From assembly GCA_019241095.1 (NCBI GenBank), contig JAFAXJ010000266.1, positions 1 through 10,415 of the forward strand: a stretch of DNA of 10,415 bases. Direction: 5' to 3'. Every line of letters begins with the position of its first letter. Positions within the stretch are counted from its first letter, which is position 1. Shown in pieces: positions 1 to 8,067 of the stretch. This DNA is from Verrucomicrobiota bacterium. Lineage in GTDB: Bacteria > Verrucomicrobiota > Verrucomicrobiia > Chthoniobacterales > JAFAMB01. The position numbers and the translations under genes are program-made. Under the pieces are notes generated by a model. It made no database searches, was not told where the DNA came from, and saw only the letters and a program-made list of their open reading frames with translations.

Positions 1-497
1 TTTCCGAAGAAGGTAGGAACAATCAGAGGGATATAGGAGTTAACCAGTCCAAGTTTGGCGAAAAGGGAAAACAATGGCACCATCGTGATAGGGTTAACCG
101 GGAATTGGATAAATATAAAGATTGAAGCGATAACTGGGTAGAATGCCAAGTCGCGTCCGGGCCATTTAATCCTAGAGAACCCGTATGCAATCAGAAAATT
201 TGAAAGAACACTTCCTACGACAACCGATCCAGCGTACATCATAGTATTGGCGAGATAATTTAGAAACGGAAATGTATTCGTGGCCTGTCTAAAATTCTCC
301 CACACCGGATTGGCTGGTATAAGTAAAGGTGGAAACCTCGAAAGTTCCTGATCAGATTTCAATGCTGTTACTCCCATCCAATAAATAGGAGAAATGTAAA
401 ACAGGCTCACAGCCACAAGAAACAGGCGCGCACCCATTGTTCTTAGAAACTCCTGACCAGTGATTAACTGGCCCGAGCTCAGAGCTTTATTGCTCAT
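1..497 (-). CDS. Carbohydrate ABC transporter permease, MalG/UgpE type (partial, C-terminus beyond the left edge)
   Basis: The first 165 codons are visible. This would be the second inner-membrane subunit of a sugar importer, forming the translocation path with the MalF-type permease encoded just upstream. Reading from the ATG at 497 gives a cytoplasmic N-terminus, a first membrane segment at about residues 25-46, a periplasmic loop with the family-typical pattern NPVWENFRQA (63-72), and further hydrophobic segments near 85-107 and 117-143. The stretch YGFSRIKWPGRDLAFY (105-120) and the later LFAKLGLVNSYIPLIVPTFFG region (145-165) are hallmark MalG-family sequence. The EAA loop that contacts the ATPase should lie beyond the edge. 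Oddity: between residues 124 and 142 the segment is about five residues longer than the usual PFQVTMIPL-type sequence. The start is well supported, lying 3 nt after the previous stop with a GGAG six bases upstream. Substrate is unknown; the neighbouring mannosidase suggests a mannoside. Confidence 0.93.
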   Translation of the reverse strand, partial: MSNKALSSGQLITGQEFLRTMGARLFLVAVSLFYISPIYWMGVTALKSDQELSRFPPLLIPANPVWENFRQATNTFPFLNYLANTMMYAGSVVVGSVLSNFLIAYGFSRIKWPGRDLAFYPVIASIFIFIQFPVNPITMVPLFSLFAKLGLVNSYIPLIVPTFFG

Positions 498-500
498 TCT

Positions 501-1406
501 TTACTCCAGGTGATAATTTACCCAATATTTAGATGACCAGAAAATCATCACGGCAATTGCTGTATTGATAAGAAAGAGGATTCCCGAAATCGCGGCGGCA
601 AAACCAACGCGGCTGTACTCAAAAGCATTTTTGTAAATATAGAGTGCTGTAAACATCGTTGAATTCAGGGGACCGCCTCCGGTCATAATATAAGCCGGTA
701 CAAAGACCTGTAAGCCGAGGCCGAGACCGATAATGAGATCGTACAGTATAGTTGGAGTCAGTAACGGTAAGGTAATATGCCAAAACTGTCTTAAACGACC
801 CGCTCCGTCCAGGGATGCTGCGTCATAAAGACGGCTCGGTATAGACCTCAGCGCAGCCAGGAAAATCAAGCCAAACTGACCAGCACCAAACTGCGCCACT
901 AACACGATCGCCAATTTCGACCAGCGAGCGTCACCAAGCCAATCGATCGCGGGGATATGCAAAAAACTGAGCAAGTAGTTAAACAATCCATATCGAGGAT
1001 TCAGCATCCAGATTAACATCATCGAGAGCGCAAAAGCCGGGGCGACGCTTGGAATATATAACAGTGCACGGTAAAGATTGACTTCCCGTAACCTTTGATG
1101 CATCGCCAGAGCTAAAGCAATTGCTACCGCTACTCCCAGCGGTACAGCAAGAGCAACATAGTAGAGTGTATTGTAGAGGGATTTCCAAAATAAGGTGTCA
1201 TGGAAAAGCTCTTCATAGTTTGCCCATCCGATCCACCTTGGATCGCCAAACCCAGAGTAGTCAGTCATTCCCAAATGGAAGTTAGACAGGACAGGGTAGA
1301 CCAGAAACAGCAGAAAACCGATCAGCCACGGACTAATAAATAAAAGTCCGAACAGTAGATTTCGGAACTTGGATCGAAATGCCGGCCGCAAGTTCTGGGC
1401 TAGCAC
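501..1406 (-). CDS. Carbohydrate ABC transporter permease, MalF/UgpA type
   Basis: Inner-membrane subunit of a sugar ABC importer, 301 residues, the usual length for the family. Six hydrophobic segments can be seen, near residues 17-40, 77-102, 113-135, 163-186, 216-240 and 268-292. N-terminal landmarks are SPWLIGFLLFLVYPVL (25-40) and the following MTDYSGFG. The EAA-type cytoplasmic loop that docks on the ATPase is present as DAASLDGAGRLRQFWHITLP (195-214), followed by the family motif MTGGGP (241-246). It is the middle gene of a leftward operon: 7 nt after the binding-protein stop and 3 nt before the MalG-type permease. The assigned start is GTG with no visible Shine-Dalgarno sequence, so translation probably depends on coupling and the exact start is uncertain by a few codons. 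The transporter class is clear; the sugar is inferred only from the neighbouring mannosidase. Confidence 0.95.
   Translation of the reverse strand: MLAQNLRPAFRSKFRNLLFGLLFISPWLIGFLLFLVYPVLSNFHLGMTDYSGFGDPRWIGWANYEELFHDTLFWKSLYNTLYYVALAVPLGVAVAIALALAMHQRLREVNLYRALLYIPSVAPAFALSMMLIWMLNPRYGLFNYLLSFLHIPAIDWLGDARWSKLAIVLVAQFGAGQFGLIFLAALRSIPSRLYDAASLDGAGRLRQFWHITLPLLTPTILYDLIIGLGLGLQVFVPAYIMTGGGPLNSTMFTALYIYKNAFEYSRVGFAAAISGILFLINTAIAVMIFWSSKYWVNYHLE
504..507 (-). promoter_or_regulatory. Shine-Dalgarno site for the MalG-type permease
   Basis: On the minus strand GGAG overlaps the last codons of the MalF-type permease and sits six bases before the ATG at 497. It is the only convincing Shine-Dalgarno sequence I found before a gene in this window, and it fixes the start of the second permease. 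The arrangement implies translational coupling of the two permeases. Confidence 0.7.
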
Positions 1407-1413
1407 AATTTTG

Positions 1414-2709
1414 CTATTTGCAAAACCGATTCATTTGCGGTTGCACGGTCTCGTCAACAGTCTGGAGAGCCGGCTCTGGCTTTTGACTATTGGTGATGAC
1501 AGATTCTTCAGCCTCTTTCAGTTTGTCCCAGAGTACTGCCCCGACCGGAATCGGCGGACGTGATCTGGAATCGGGCAATAGGCTGAGAAAAAATTGATAT
1601 TCCGGTGCAAACAATTCTTTTCGTTGCAGCAAACTTTGCAGAGTCGGAAGAGATGCTGCCTGCTTCACAAGGAGTGTCTGTCCTTCCTCTCCGGAAACGA
1701 AACGCAGCAAGTGGTAAGCAGCCTCTACGTTCTTGGATCCTTGCAGAATCGCAACTGACCAACCACCGGACCACGTGGTCTTTCGACCGTTCGGCGCAGG
1801 AATGTAAGTCACACCATAATCAAGCGTCGGAGCGACATCTTTCATTGTTGCGAATACCCAGTTGCCGCTAATCACGAACGCCACTTTTCCCGTAAAGAAT
1901 GGCATTTGCGAATCCGGCAATGTTCCAACGCTGGGCCATTGCCAATAGGTATCCACGAAAGTCCGAGCTTTCTGCGGGTTAAGCGCTTTCGCCCAATCAT
2001 AGAGAAACTGGTATCCTTTGACAACGCCCGGGTTTGTCGCAGTTACCTTACAATTTGAAAAATCGAAAAAACTGCCTCCAAACGCGTAGCCCCAGGTATA
2101 GCCCCACCCCTGTTCGAGCCACGGGACAAATCCGATGCGGGTATAGGCTCCAGAAGAATCAGTCTGGTTCAGCTTAAATGCTAACTGCTCAAACCGCTCA
2201 GGATCGATCGGGCCTTTAGCCTGATCAAATTCTGCCGGATCAATACCAGCATCCCTAAGCAGCTGTTTGTTATAAAACAGCACCCGAGCATCGGTATTGG
2301 TCGGCAGAGCATAGACTTTGTTTTGATATAGCACTTCCTGCCATGGTCCTGCAGAATACTTTTTGCTGAGGTCCGCGTCCTCTTTAGCAATCAATGGGGT
2401 TAAGTCAACAAGCAAGCCACTAGCCGCTCGCTGAGCGATAGTGAAGCGGTCAATGATTGCAATATCTGGTCCGGCGCCGCTTCGAACAGCGGTCATCAGC
2501 TTTGCTACATCCGTCTCGGATCCTGGCACTATTTCAGTACTAACCTTAATGCCAGAGTTCTTCTGAACGAAGTCGTCCGCTGCCTTTTTATAGGCATCTT
2601 TCTCGTGAGCTCCGAGCGACGAATTTATCCAGAACTTGAGTTCTGTTTGACCGAGCGTAGACACGGTTAGAGCAATTAAAGAAGCAAATAGTAGGAGGAG
2701 ATTTTTCAT
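1414..2709 (-). CDS. Sugar ABC transporter substrate-binding protein (SBP_bac_1 / MalE-UgpB family)
   Basis: Periplasmic binding protein, 431 residues, that would capture the sugar and deliver it to the two permeases encoded downstream. The N-terminus is a Sec signal peptide: Lys2, a hydrophobic core at about 4-17, and probable cleavage near STLG/QTE (20-21). There is no lipobox cysteine, so it appears soluble rather than lipid-anchored. Family features include GPDIAIIDRFTIAQ (80-93), SGLLVDLTPL (97-106), GKVAFVISGNWVFATM (274-289) and the tryptophan-rich WSGGWSVAIL (313-322). An aromatic cluster, WLEQGWGYTWGYAFGG (197-212), may line a sugar site; this is inference. The mature protein has only two cysteines, Cys220 and Cys430 next to the C-terminus, possibly a disulfide. 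First gene of the leftward operon, with ATG at 2709 and only a poor Shine-Dalgarno match. A promoter candidate and inverted repeat lie upstream. Family assignment is firm, ligand unknown. Confidence 0.95.
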   Translation of the reverse strand: MKNLLLLFASLIALTVSTLGQTELKFWINSSLGAHEKDAYKKAADDFVQKNSGIKVSTEIVPGSETDVAKLMTAVRSGAGPDIAIIDRFTIAQRAASGLLVDLTPLIAKEDADLSKKYSAGPWQEVLYQNKVYALPTNTDARVLFYNKQLLRDAGIDPAEFDQAKGPIDPERFEQLAFKLNQTDSSGAYTRIGFVPWLEQGWGYTWGYAFGGSFFDFSNCKVTATNPGVVKGYQFLYDWAKALNPQKARTFVDTYWQWPSVGTLPDSQMPFFTGKVAFVISGNWVFATMKDVAPTLDYGVTYIPAPNGRKTTWSGGWSVAILQGSKNVEAAYHLLRFVSGEEGQTLLVKQAASLPTLQSLLQRKELFAPEYQFFLSLLPDSRSRPPIPVGAVLWDKLKEAEESVITNSQKPEPALQTVDETVQPQMNRFCK

Positions 2710-2781
2710 GCTAATTGGTACCGACTATGCTTTGTGAAAATGTCTGCATACAGCCAGCGATCTCGGAATTCTGACTGTTTA

Positions 2782-2798
2782 ACAAACTGAGCGTTTGT
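2782..2798. promoter_or_regulatory. Candidate operator (17-bp inverted repeat) between the transporter operon and the mannosidase gene
   Basis: Perfect 6-bp arms ACAAAC and GTTTGT separated by five bases. It lies directly downstream of the candidate leftward -10 element, over the expected transcription start, which is a typical repressor position. It is also about 35 bp before the mannosidase start, so one regulator could control both directions. An extra GTTT just to the left makes a third alternating half-site. I cannot assign it to a regulator family, and 6-bp arms in a region of this length can arise by chance. Confidence 0.35.
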
Positions 2799-2827
2799 AA
2801 GGTAGCGAAAAGCAACTTACCAGTCAA
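2799..2827 (-). promoter_or_regulatory. Candidate sigma-70 promoter of the sugar transporter operon
   Basis: Read on the minus strand: -35 TTGACT (2827-2822, five of six consensus bases), a 17-base spacer, then -10 TACCTT (2804-2799, three of six including the conserved TA and final T). It would give a leader of roughly 80 nt before the binding-protein ATG at 2709. The spacing is ideal but the -10 is weak, so this is a prediction. Confidence 0.35.
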
Positions 2828-2832
2828 GACTA

Positions 2833-5800
2833 GTGAAGCCTACCTCCGAACTCAAACAAAACCTTGCGCGTCTCGGCGGCCGCCTGCTAGAACTGAATTG
2901 CTGGCGCGATAAAGAAACGTTGATGATTGGCGCCGGACAATTCCGGGCGGATAAGGCCTCCCATTGGATTGAGATCCGAACCGGAGATTTCTGGCCGCAA
3001 AAGGCAACACCCGTCTGGTTCAGGTTTGAATGCGCCGTGCCAGAAACATGGGACACCCAGCCTATCTACTCGCGGTTTGCACTAGGAGGCGAAGCGATTC
3101 TCAGTTTCAACGGCAATGCTATTGGTGGCCTCAACTCTTTTCATCAGGAACACTTCCTTCTAAAGGCCGCGAAAGGTGGTGAAACCCTGTACTTCGAAGC
3201 AGAAGTTGTTCCTCATGGCCTTTTCGGTACGCCGGTCAATCGTCCGCAGATTGAAGAGGCCTGCTTGGTTCTTCCAGACTTGGAAGTGCGAGCTGTTCTG
3301 GAAGATCTGGCTGCGGCACTGGATGCAGCTAACTACCTGGAGTCGATTGGGCGCGCCGACGTTTCTGAGCGGATCGCGGACATCGTCCAAAGCGCATTCA
3401 CAAAAATTAAAATACCGCGCGGCGAAACGGACTCTTACCTGGCGCGACTCGCCCTTCGCTCGCGGCAAAGTTCATTGGATGGCTTCTACGGCAACCAGGA
3501 GAGCTTGGCTTCGCTATGGGAAGAATACACATTTACCGCACCCCTGGCCTCATGGGTAGACGAATCGCGGCGAGATTTGAAGCATCTCCGGGAGAGATTT
3601 GCCACAGACCTGAGTAAGATACGCGAACTTTATCCCCCAATTGGCGAGATCCGGTTGACAGGCCATGCGCATATTGATCTCGCATGGCTTTGGCCTTTAG
3701 AAGAAACCCAAAGAAAAGCCCGGCGCACGTTTTTGACCGTCGTCGGGCTGATGGATCAATATCCAGAGTTCTATTTCAATCAATCGAGCGCTCAAGCTTA
3801 TGCGTGGATCGAAAAAGACGACCCTGCATTGTTTCGCAGAATTCAGGCTTTTGTGAATAGCGGGCGATGGGAGTTGACCGGGGGAATGTGGGTAGAGCCT
3901 GACGGGAATTTGCCTTCTGGTGAGTCCTGGGTTCGTCAGTTGCTGATCGGACAACGATTTTTCCAAAGCAGGTTCGATCATCGTCCCAGGGTGGCTTGGT
4001 TACCCGACTCTTTCGGGTTTACCGGAAATCTCCCCCAGCTCCTTCTATCAGCAGGAATTCGTTATTTCTTTACTCATAAACTGACGTGGAATGAACGAAA
4101 TGAGTTCCCTTATGATTGGTATTGGTGGGAAGGCATCGATGGCAGCCGAGTGCTGGCACATAGTTTTCGTAACCCGGATCACGGCTACAATGCGCATATT
4201 GAGGCGCTGGACATAGGAGAGACCTGGCGCAACTTCAAAGGAAAATCCGATAATGATGCTACCCTGCTCGCGTTCGGATACGGCGATGGTGGAGGAGGGC
4301 CCACGAGCCAAATGCTCGAGCGATATGAACGCTTAAAAGATTTTCCGTCCATGCCGCGCCTTCGCATTGGACAAATCGAAGATCTTTATGAGCGTACCGA
4401 CACAAGGTCGCTGCCGGTATGGGTCGGTGAACAATATCTGGAATATCATCGTGCTACATTTACTACCCAAGCAAAAGTAAAAGCCCTGCATCGCCGGCTT
4501 GAATGTGCAATTGTGCAATCTGAGGCTGCCGCCGCCTTAGCTCTGGTTTTGCGCAGCGAAAAGTATCCTCGATCGGAGCTGGAACAGATTTGGCAAACGC
4601 TGCTCCTTAATGAGTTCCACGACATTCTTCCAGGCTCGAGCATTCGTACTGTTTATAAAGCAGTTCACCAACAATTGATCGATAGTTTGCAAGCAGCCCA
4701 GAAAATACGCGATCAGAGCCTGGATTTATTATCTGGTCGTGTAGCAGGCCGTCCTACAGGGTGGTTAATTTGGAATTTTCAAATCCATCCTCGTAAGCTG
4801 GTACTGGAATTGCCTGGACCACCGGACGCAGAATTTAAATTAACTACACCGGAAAACTCGGAAATTGCTTACCAGCAAACTGCATCGGGTAATCTGATAA
4901 TAGTCGCTCCAGAAATCTCAGTTCCGCCTCTGGGATCGATTTTATTAACATTGACAGCCGGAAAACCGAATCCCACTAATCTTTTAGTTCGCTCGACAGT
5001 ATCGGAGATTGAAAATGAGCACTTGAAGATATCTGTTAATCCGGATGGTTCCTTAGGTTCACTTTTTGACAAGGAATACCAACGGGAAGCACTGGCTGAC
5101 CGCGGAAATCAGCTTTGGATCTTTACCGATATTCCGCGGCAGTTTGATGCCTGGGATGTTGACGCATCCTATGCGCTGGAAGGAATCGAATTGACTTCGG
5201 TAGAACCTAATCGGGCGAGCGAATCTGGGCCGCTGCGCGCAACCATCAGGGTGATTCGCAGGTTCGAAAAATCCGAAATTGTTCAAGATTACTCAGTCAC
5301 CGGCGGAGAAAAGAAATTAACCATTAAGACCTGGGCACGCTGGCAAGGACGACGCCGCATGTTACGTGCGCTGTTTCCATTTAAAATCCGTTCGCACGAA
5401 TTTTGGACAGAAATAGCTTTTGGTGCGTCCGCTCGCCCAACGCACCGAAACACATCCTGGGACGAAGCGAAGTTCGAAGTTCCGGGCCATCGATGGGCTG
5501 ACTTAAGTGAACCAAGTTATGGTATCAGCTTACTAACAGACTGTAAGTACGGTTACAGCGCGCATCAGAATGTGCTTGGCATTACATTATTGCGCTCACC
5601 GATTTACCCGGACCCTTATGCTGACGAAGGGGAGCACGAATTTACTTACGTTTTATTGCCTCATTTCGGAGACTGGCGAAACGGCACAGTGCGCGCCGCC
5701 CAAGATTTGAATTCACCGCTTCACCCTGGATTGACAGTGGTGGATTCCAGCAAAGCAGCAGGCCTTTCCTGGCAACTCAGTGGAGGAATTCTCGAACTAG

Positions 5801-6060
5801 CTTGCTTAAAGAAGGCGGAAGACTCAGACGACTTGATCCTTCGGCTCTATGAACCACACGGCAATCGAGGTGTAGCCAAGCTGCAATTGGCCGGCTTGCC
5901 TTTGCGCGCGGCGTTTCAAACTAACATTTTGGAGGAAGCTCAAATCCCCGCCGCTATCGATCATGACTCCTCAATTCATCTCGAATTTACTCCATTCCAA
6001 GTAATTACCCTACGGCTAAAGCTGGAGAGGAAGGCTCCTGCCGCACTCCAGGGCGCTTGA
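2833..6060 (+). CDS. Alpha-mannosidase, glycoside hydrolase family 38
   Basis: Retaining, zinc-dependent exo-acting alpha-mannosidase of the large bacterial/Ams1-like GH38 type, 1075 residues. No signal peptide is seen, so it should act in the cytoplasm on imported mannosides. Order: N-terminal beta-rich domain (about 1-260), catalytic barrel (about 270-530), helical middle domain (about 535-615) and C-terminal beta-sandwich region (about 620-1065). Catalytic landmarks are intact: GHAHIDLAWLWP (277-288), where His280 and Asp282 match the family zinc ligands; WLPDSFGF (389-396), with Asp392 as the expected nucleophile; FGYGDGGGGPT (481-491), where Asp485 is in the region expected for the acid/base; and NEFHDILPGSS (593-603), with His596 as the further zinc ligand. 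EPDGNLPSGESWVRQLLIGQ (355-374) is typical of the subfamily. The start is GTG; an in-frame TAG at 2803 leaves no other upstream start and no Shine-Dalgarno sequence is visible. It is divergent from the sugar importer. Exact linkage specificity cannot be read from the sequence. Confidence 0.96.
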   Translation: MKPTSELKQNLARLGGRLLELNCWRDKETLMIGAGQFRADKASHWIEIRTGDFWPQKATPVWFRFECAVPETWDTQPIYSRFALGGEAILSFNGNAIGGLNSFHQEHFLLKAAKGGETLYFEAEVVPHGLFGTPVNRPQIEEACLVLPDLEVRAVLEDLAAALDAANYLESIGRADVSERIADIVQSAFTKIKIPRGETDSYLARLALRSRQSSLDGFYGNQESLASLWEEYTFTAPLASWVDESRRDLKHLRERFATDLSKIRELYPPIGEIRLTGHAHIDLAWLWPLEETQRKARRTFLTVVGLMDQYPEFYFNQSSAQAYAWIEKDDPALFRRIQAFVNSGRWELTGGMWVEPDGNLPSGESWVRQLLIGQRFFQSRFDHRPRVAWLPDSFGFTGNLPQLLLSAGIRYFFTHKLTWNERNEFPYDWYWWEGIDGSRVLAHSFRNPDHGYNAHIEALDIGETWRNFKGKSDNDATLLAFGYGDGGGGPTSQMLERYERLKDFPSMPRLRIGQIEDLYERTDTRSLPVWVGEQYLEYHRATFTTQAKVKALHRRLECAIVQSEAAAALALVLRSEKYPRSELEQIWQTLLLNEFHDILPGSSIRTVYKAVHQQLIDSLQAAQKIRDQSLDLLSGRVAGRPTGWLIWNFQIHPRKLVLELPGPPDAEFKLTTPENSEIAYQQTASGNLIIVAPEISVPPLGSILLTLTAGKPNPTNLLVRSTVSEIENEHLKISVNPDGSLGSLFDKEYQREALADRGNQLWIFTDIPRQFDAWDVDASYALEGIELTSVEPNRASESGPLRATIRVIRRFEKSEIVQDYSVTGGEKKLTIKTWARWQGRRRMLRALFPFKIRSHEFWTEIAFGASARPTHRNTSWDEAKFEVPGHRWADLSEPSYGISLLTDCKYGYSAHQNVLGITLLRSPIYPDPYADEGEHEFTYVLLPHFGDWRNGTVRAAQDLNSPLHPGLTVVDSSKAAGLSWQLSGGILELACLKKAEDSDDLILRLYEPHGNRGVAKLQLAGLPLRAAFQTNILEEAQIPAAIDHDSSIHLEFTPFQVITLRLKLERKAPAALQGA

Positions 6061-6170
6061 CGAAGATCAGGGGTCTTTCAAATCGTAATACAATCGCATG
6101 CCAAAGCCCAAACTATAGCGCCTGACGTGCATGGTTTGACAGAAAGCCTCGGCCTCGCGCCTAATCACCC

Positions 6171-6198
6171 ATAAGGCCGGGCACCGGCCCGGCCTTAT
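6171..6198. terminator. Hairpin between convergent genes, probable bidirectional terminator
   Basis: Perfect 12-bp stem, ATAAGGCCGGGC against GCCCGGCCTTAT, with the four-base loop ACCG. It lies about 110 bp after the mannosidase stop and 35 bp beyond the stop of the convergent PEP-CTERM gene, where a shared terminator is expected. Neither side has a proper T-run, so termination may be only partly intrinsic. The rest of the 6061-6233 interval shows nothing I could identify. Confidence 0.6.
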
Positions 6199-6233
6199 GT
6201 ACCGCATTCCTTGAAAAGGCAATATCTGAACTA

Positions 6234-7121
6234 TTACAGGACAGCGCTTGATCTTATGAATTTGCGGCGGGCGATTGACGCAAGAAAGCACCCGCCAAGG
6301 ACCAGAATCACTTCGGACGGCTCTGGTACTGCGACAAATGCCAAACCCGAGATAGACCCATCCCCTGCAAACTGAAGGCTGTCGGATCCTAGTAATGTTG
6401 CCGACCCGGTTTTTGGATTAATATCATAAAGTTGATCATTGACGGCTCCCAGCAGCTTGCCGTCAGGACCGAACGTTAATCCGGCAAACGCGCTTCCACC
6501 AACTCCCAAACCGCCTACTAACGTAAGCTTTCCCGTTTTCTGATCGATAGTATACAGATCTTCTTGTCCGTAAGGGAACGTAGCGGTCTCTGGGCCAGTA
6601 CCGATGCCGAACAAAACGTTATTGCTACTAAACGCTAAACCGTCAATTTTTACGTCTCCTGTTGAACCTAAACGCGTTGCTTTGCCTGTTCCGATGTTGA
6701 AGCTGTAGAAATCGTCAGTTGGAGCAACATCCGCAGATCCACTGAATGCGGTTGTAAGGAAGCCAGTGCCATCGCTTCGAAACGCGAGATCTCCTTCACC
6801 CGAAAGTCCTTGGAGGCCAAGACTAATTGGCGAAACAGCAGCACCAGTTTGTAAATCAATCCGATATAGAAGGTCCGAAGGCTGGTCGAAGGCATACAAC
6901 GAGCCGTTAAGATTCGCGATTCCGTATGGAAACAATAATCCGCTAGAGCCGACGACGGTACCTGCCCCGCTGGTTGGATCAACGGTCAATAAATCATTCG
7001 AGGAGATTGCATAAAGAATAGATGTTTGCGCTTGGGCGCTTTTTATTCCGAGAGCAGTGATACTGATTGCTATCCCCAGAAGCGTGAAGACTTTTGCACT
7101 CATTAGATTTGTTCTCAGCAT
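6234..7121 (-). CDS. PEP-CTERM sorting-domain protein with beta-propeller-like repeats
   Basis: Exported protein of 295 residues with a signal peptide (hydrophobic core about 10-26, probable cleavage after SAQA, residue 31). The C-terminus is a PEP-CTERM signal: VPEP at 265-268, a hydrophobic segment VILVLGGCFLASIA (271-284) and the basic cluster RRK. Family knowledge says such proteins are processed by an exosortase and sent to the cell surface or matrix. The body holds at least five degenerate repeats of a Y-x-I-D/N-x-x-T-G-x-x-x-x-L-G pattern, near residues 44-58, 85-100, 138-153, 189-204 and 231-246, suggesting a small beta-propeller. An in-frame ATG seven codons in, at 7103, is a plausible alternative start. 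The gene begins 5 nt after the stop of the ferritin-like gene, so the two form one unit. Biological role unknown. Confidence 0.85.
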   Translation of the reverse strand: MLRTNLMSAKVFTLLGIAISITALGIKSAQAQTSILYAISSNDLLTVDPTSGAGTVVGSSGLLFPYGIANLNGSLYAFDQPSDLLYRIDLQTGAAVSPISLGLQGLSGEGDLAFRSDGTGFLTTAFSGSADVAPTDDFYSFNIGTGKATRLGSTGDVKIDGLAFSSNNVLFGIGTGPETATFPYGQEDLYTIDQKTGKLTLVGGLGVGGSAFAGLTFGPDGKLLGAVNDQLYDINPKTGSATLLGSDSLQFAGDGSISGLAFVAVPEPSEVILVLGGCFLASIARRKFIRSSAVL

Positions 7122-7126
7122 TATCT

Positions 7127-8035
7127 TTATCGGATTTCCCCATTAACACCGGCGGGGAAAAAGAGACCACTCGACGCATTCACTTCTCCATAAACGATGT
7201 TTAGTACTTCTCGCGGTGTTCTGCTAAATGCGATTGAGTTAGAATCTGTTGGCACTATGTTAGCCCTGCCGTTAATGACAACACCCTGATCTTTGCCGTC
7301 GCCTAACATCCCTCGCAGGTTCGAGATTTTATCCGCAGCAGTTTGCGTCGGGGTGCCACCCTGAAACAACAAAAGACGGATCAGACCTGCGTGATAAGCC
7401 TCTACTCCAAGGATGCCTGCTGCAGCTCCTAAATAGGTTTTGTTGGAAACCAGCGGTGCTGCACCGTGGTATGCTGTCACACCTACATCTTCGAAAATAA
7501 ATGCACCGATAATGAAGTTAGTATCGCTGGCAAATGGATCAAACGAAGAACCAAGTCCGGCAGCCTGAGCAGCAGTATTGAAGCTGTTCAGGAGATCTAT
7601 GGCAGGGCGCGCAACTGGCTGCACGCCAGCAGCTTGCAATGCTGCACGAAGAAATTTGACGTGATTTTTTTCATCGTTCGCAATCTCTTCTGCGTACTGT
7701 TGAACGGCGGGTATCTGGAACGGAACTTCTGGATTGGCCTTGATTGTAACTCCCCCAGGTGTCCCGGAACCGTAGACGTCGACGCCATTTGCCTCAAGGC
7801 CTACGCCAGTTACCGCACGGAGATAATACTCTGCTTCCAGGTATTCAAGATTCAGCGCGAAATTTAAAATGGCGGCATCAAGTCCAGAACGGTTTTGAGC
7901 GTTCGCACCGGAAGCGGCAGCGAGTAGAGCGCCCCCGGTACTTATTGCTAAAGTAGCAGCCCCAGCTGCGCCACCAGCACGACCGAGGAAAACACGACGA
8001 CTGACTAAATTGTGTAAAGGTGAATTTAGATTCAT
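7127..8035 (-). CDS. Tat-exported ferritin-like domain protein (Ferritin_2 type)
   Basis: Predicted ferritin-like four-helix protein of 302 residues. I chose ATG at 8035 because it places a Tat signal, [10 protein letters not shown] (11-20), then an alanine-rich hydrophobic stretch and ASGANA/Q (cleavage near 46), at the N-terminus. The open frame reaches back to 8227, but those 64 residues look non-coding. Four ligand-bearing helices can be read: [14 protein letters not shown] (61-74, Glu64/Glu67), [11 protein letters not shown] (119-129, Glu122 and His125), [14 protein letters not shown] (179-192, Glu182) and [11 protein letters not shown] (210-220, Glu212 and His215). This is a complete Glu, ExxH, Glu, ExxH di-iron set. 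Tat export suggests folding and perhaps metal loading before secretion. It lies 5 nt upstream of the PEP-CTERM gene in the same unit. No Shine-Dalgarno sequence is visible. Whether it oxidises iron, handles oxidative stress or does something else cannot be told; members of this family are mostly uncharacterised. Confidence 0.88.
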   Translation of the reverse strand: MNLNSPLHNLVSRRVFLGRAGGAAGAATLAISTGGALLAAASGANAQNRSGLDAAILNFALNLEYLEAEYYLRAVTGVGLEANGVDVYGSGTPGGVTIKANPEVPFQIPAVQQYAEEIANDEKNHVKFLRAALQAAGVQPVARPAIDLLNSFNTAAQAAGLGSSFDPFASDTNFIIGAFIFEDVGVTAYHGAAPLVSNKTYLGAAAGILGVEAYHAGLIRLLLFQGGTPTQTAADKISNLRGMLGDGKDQGVVINGRANIVPTDSNSIAFSRTPREVLNIVYGEVNASSGLFFPAGVNGEIR

Positions 8036-8067
8036 AGGAACGGTAAAAAAGACGCATCGATGTTGGA

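Noticed and set aside
6067..6291. Open frame of 74 codons on the minus strand
   Set aside because: Spans the terminator hairpin and overlaps the end of the PEP-CTERM gene in another frame; no credible protein features.
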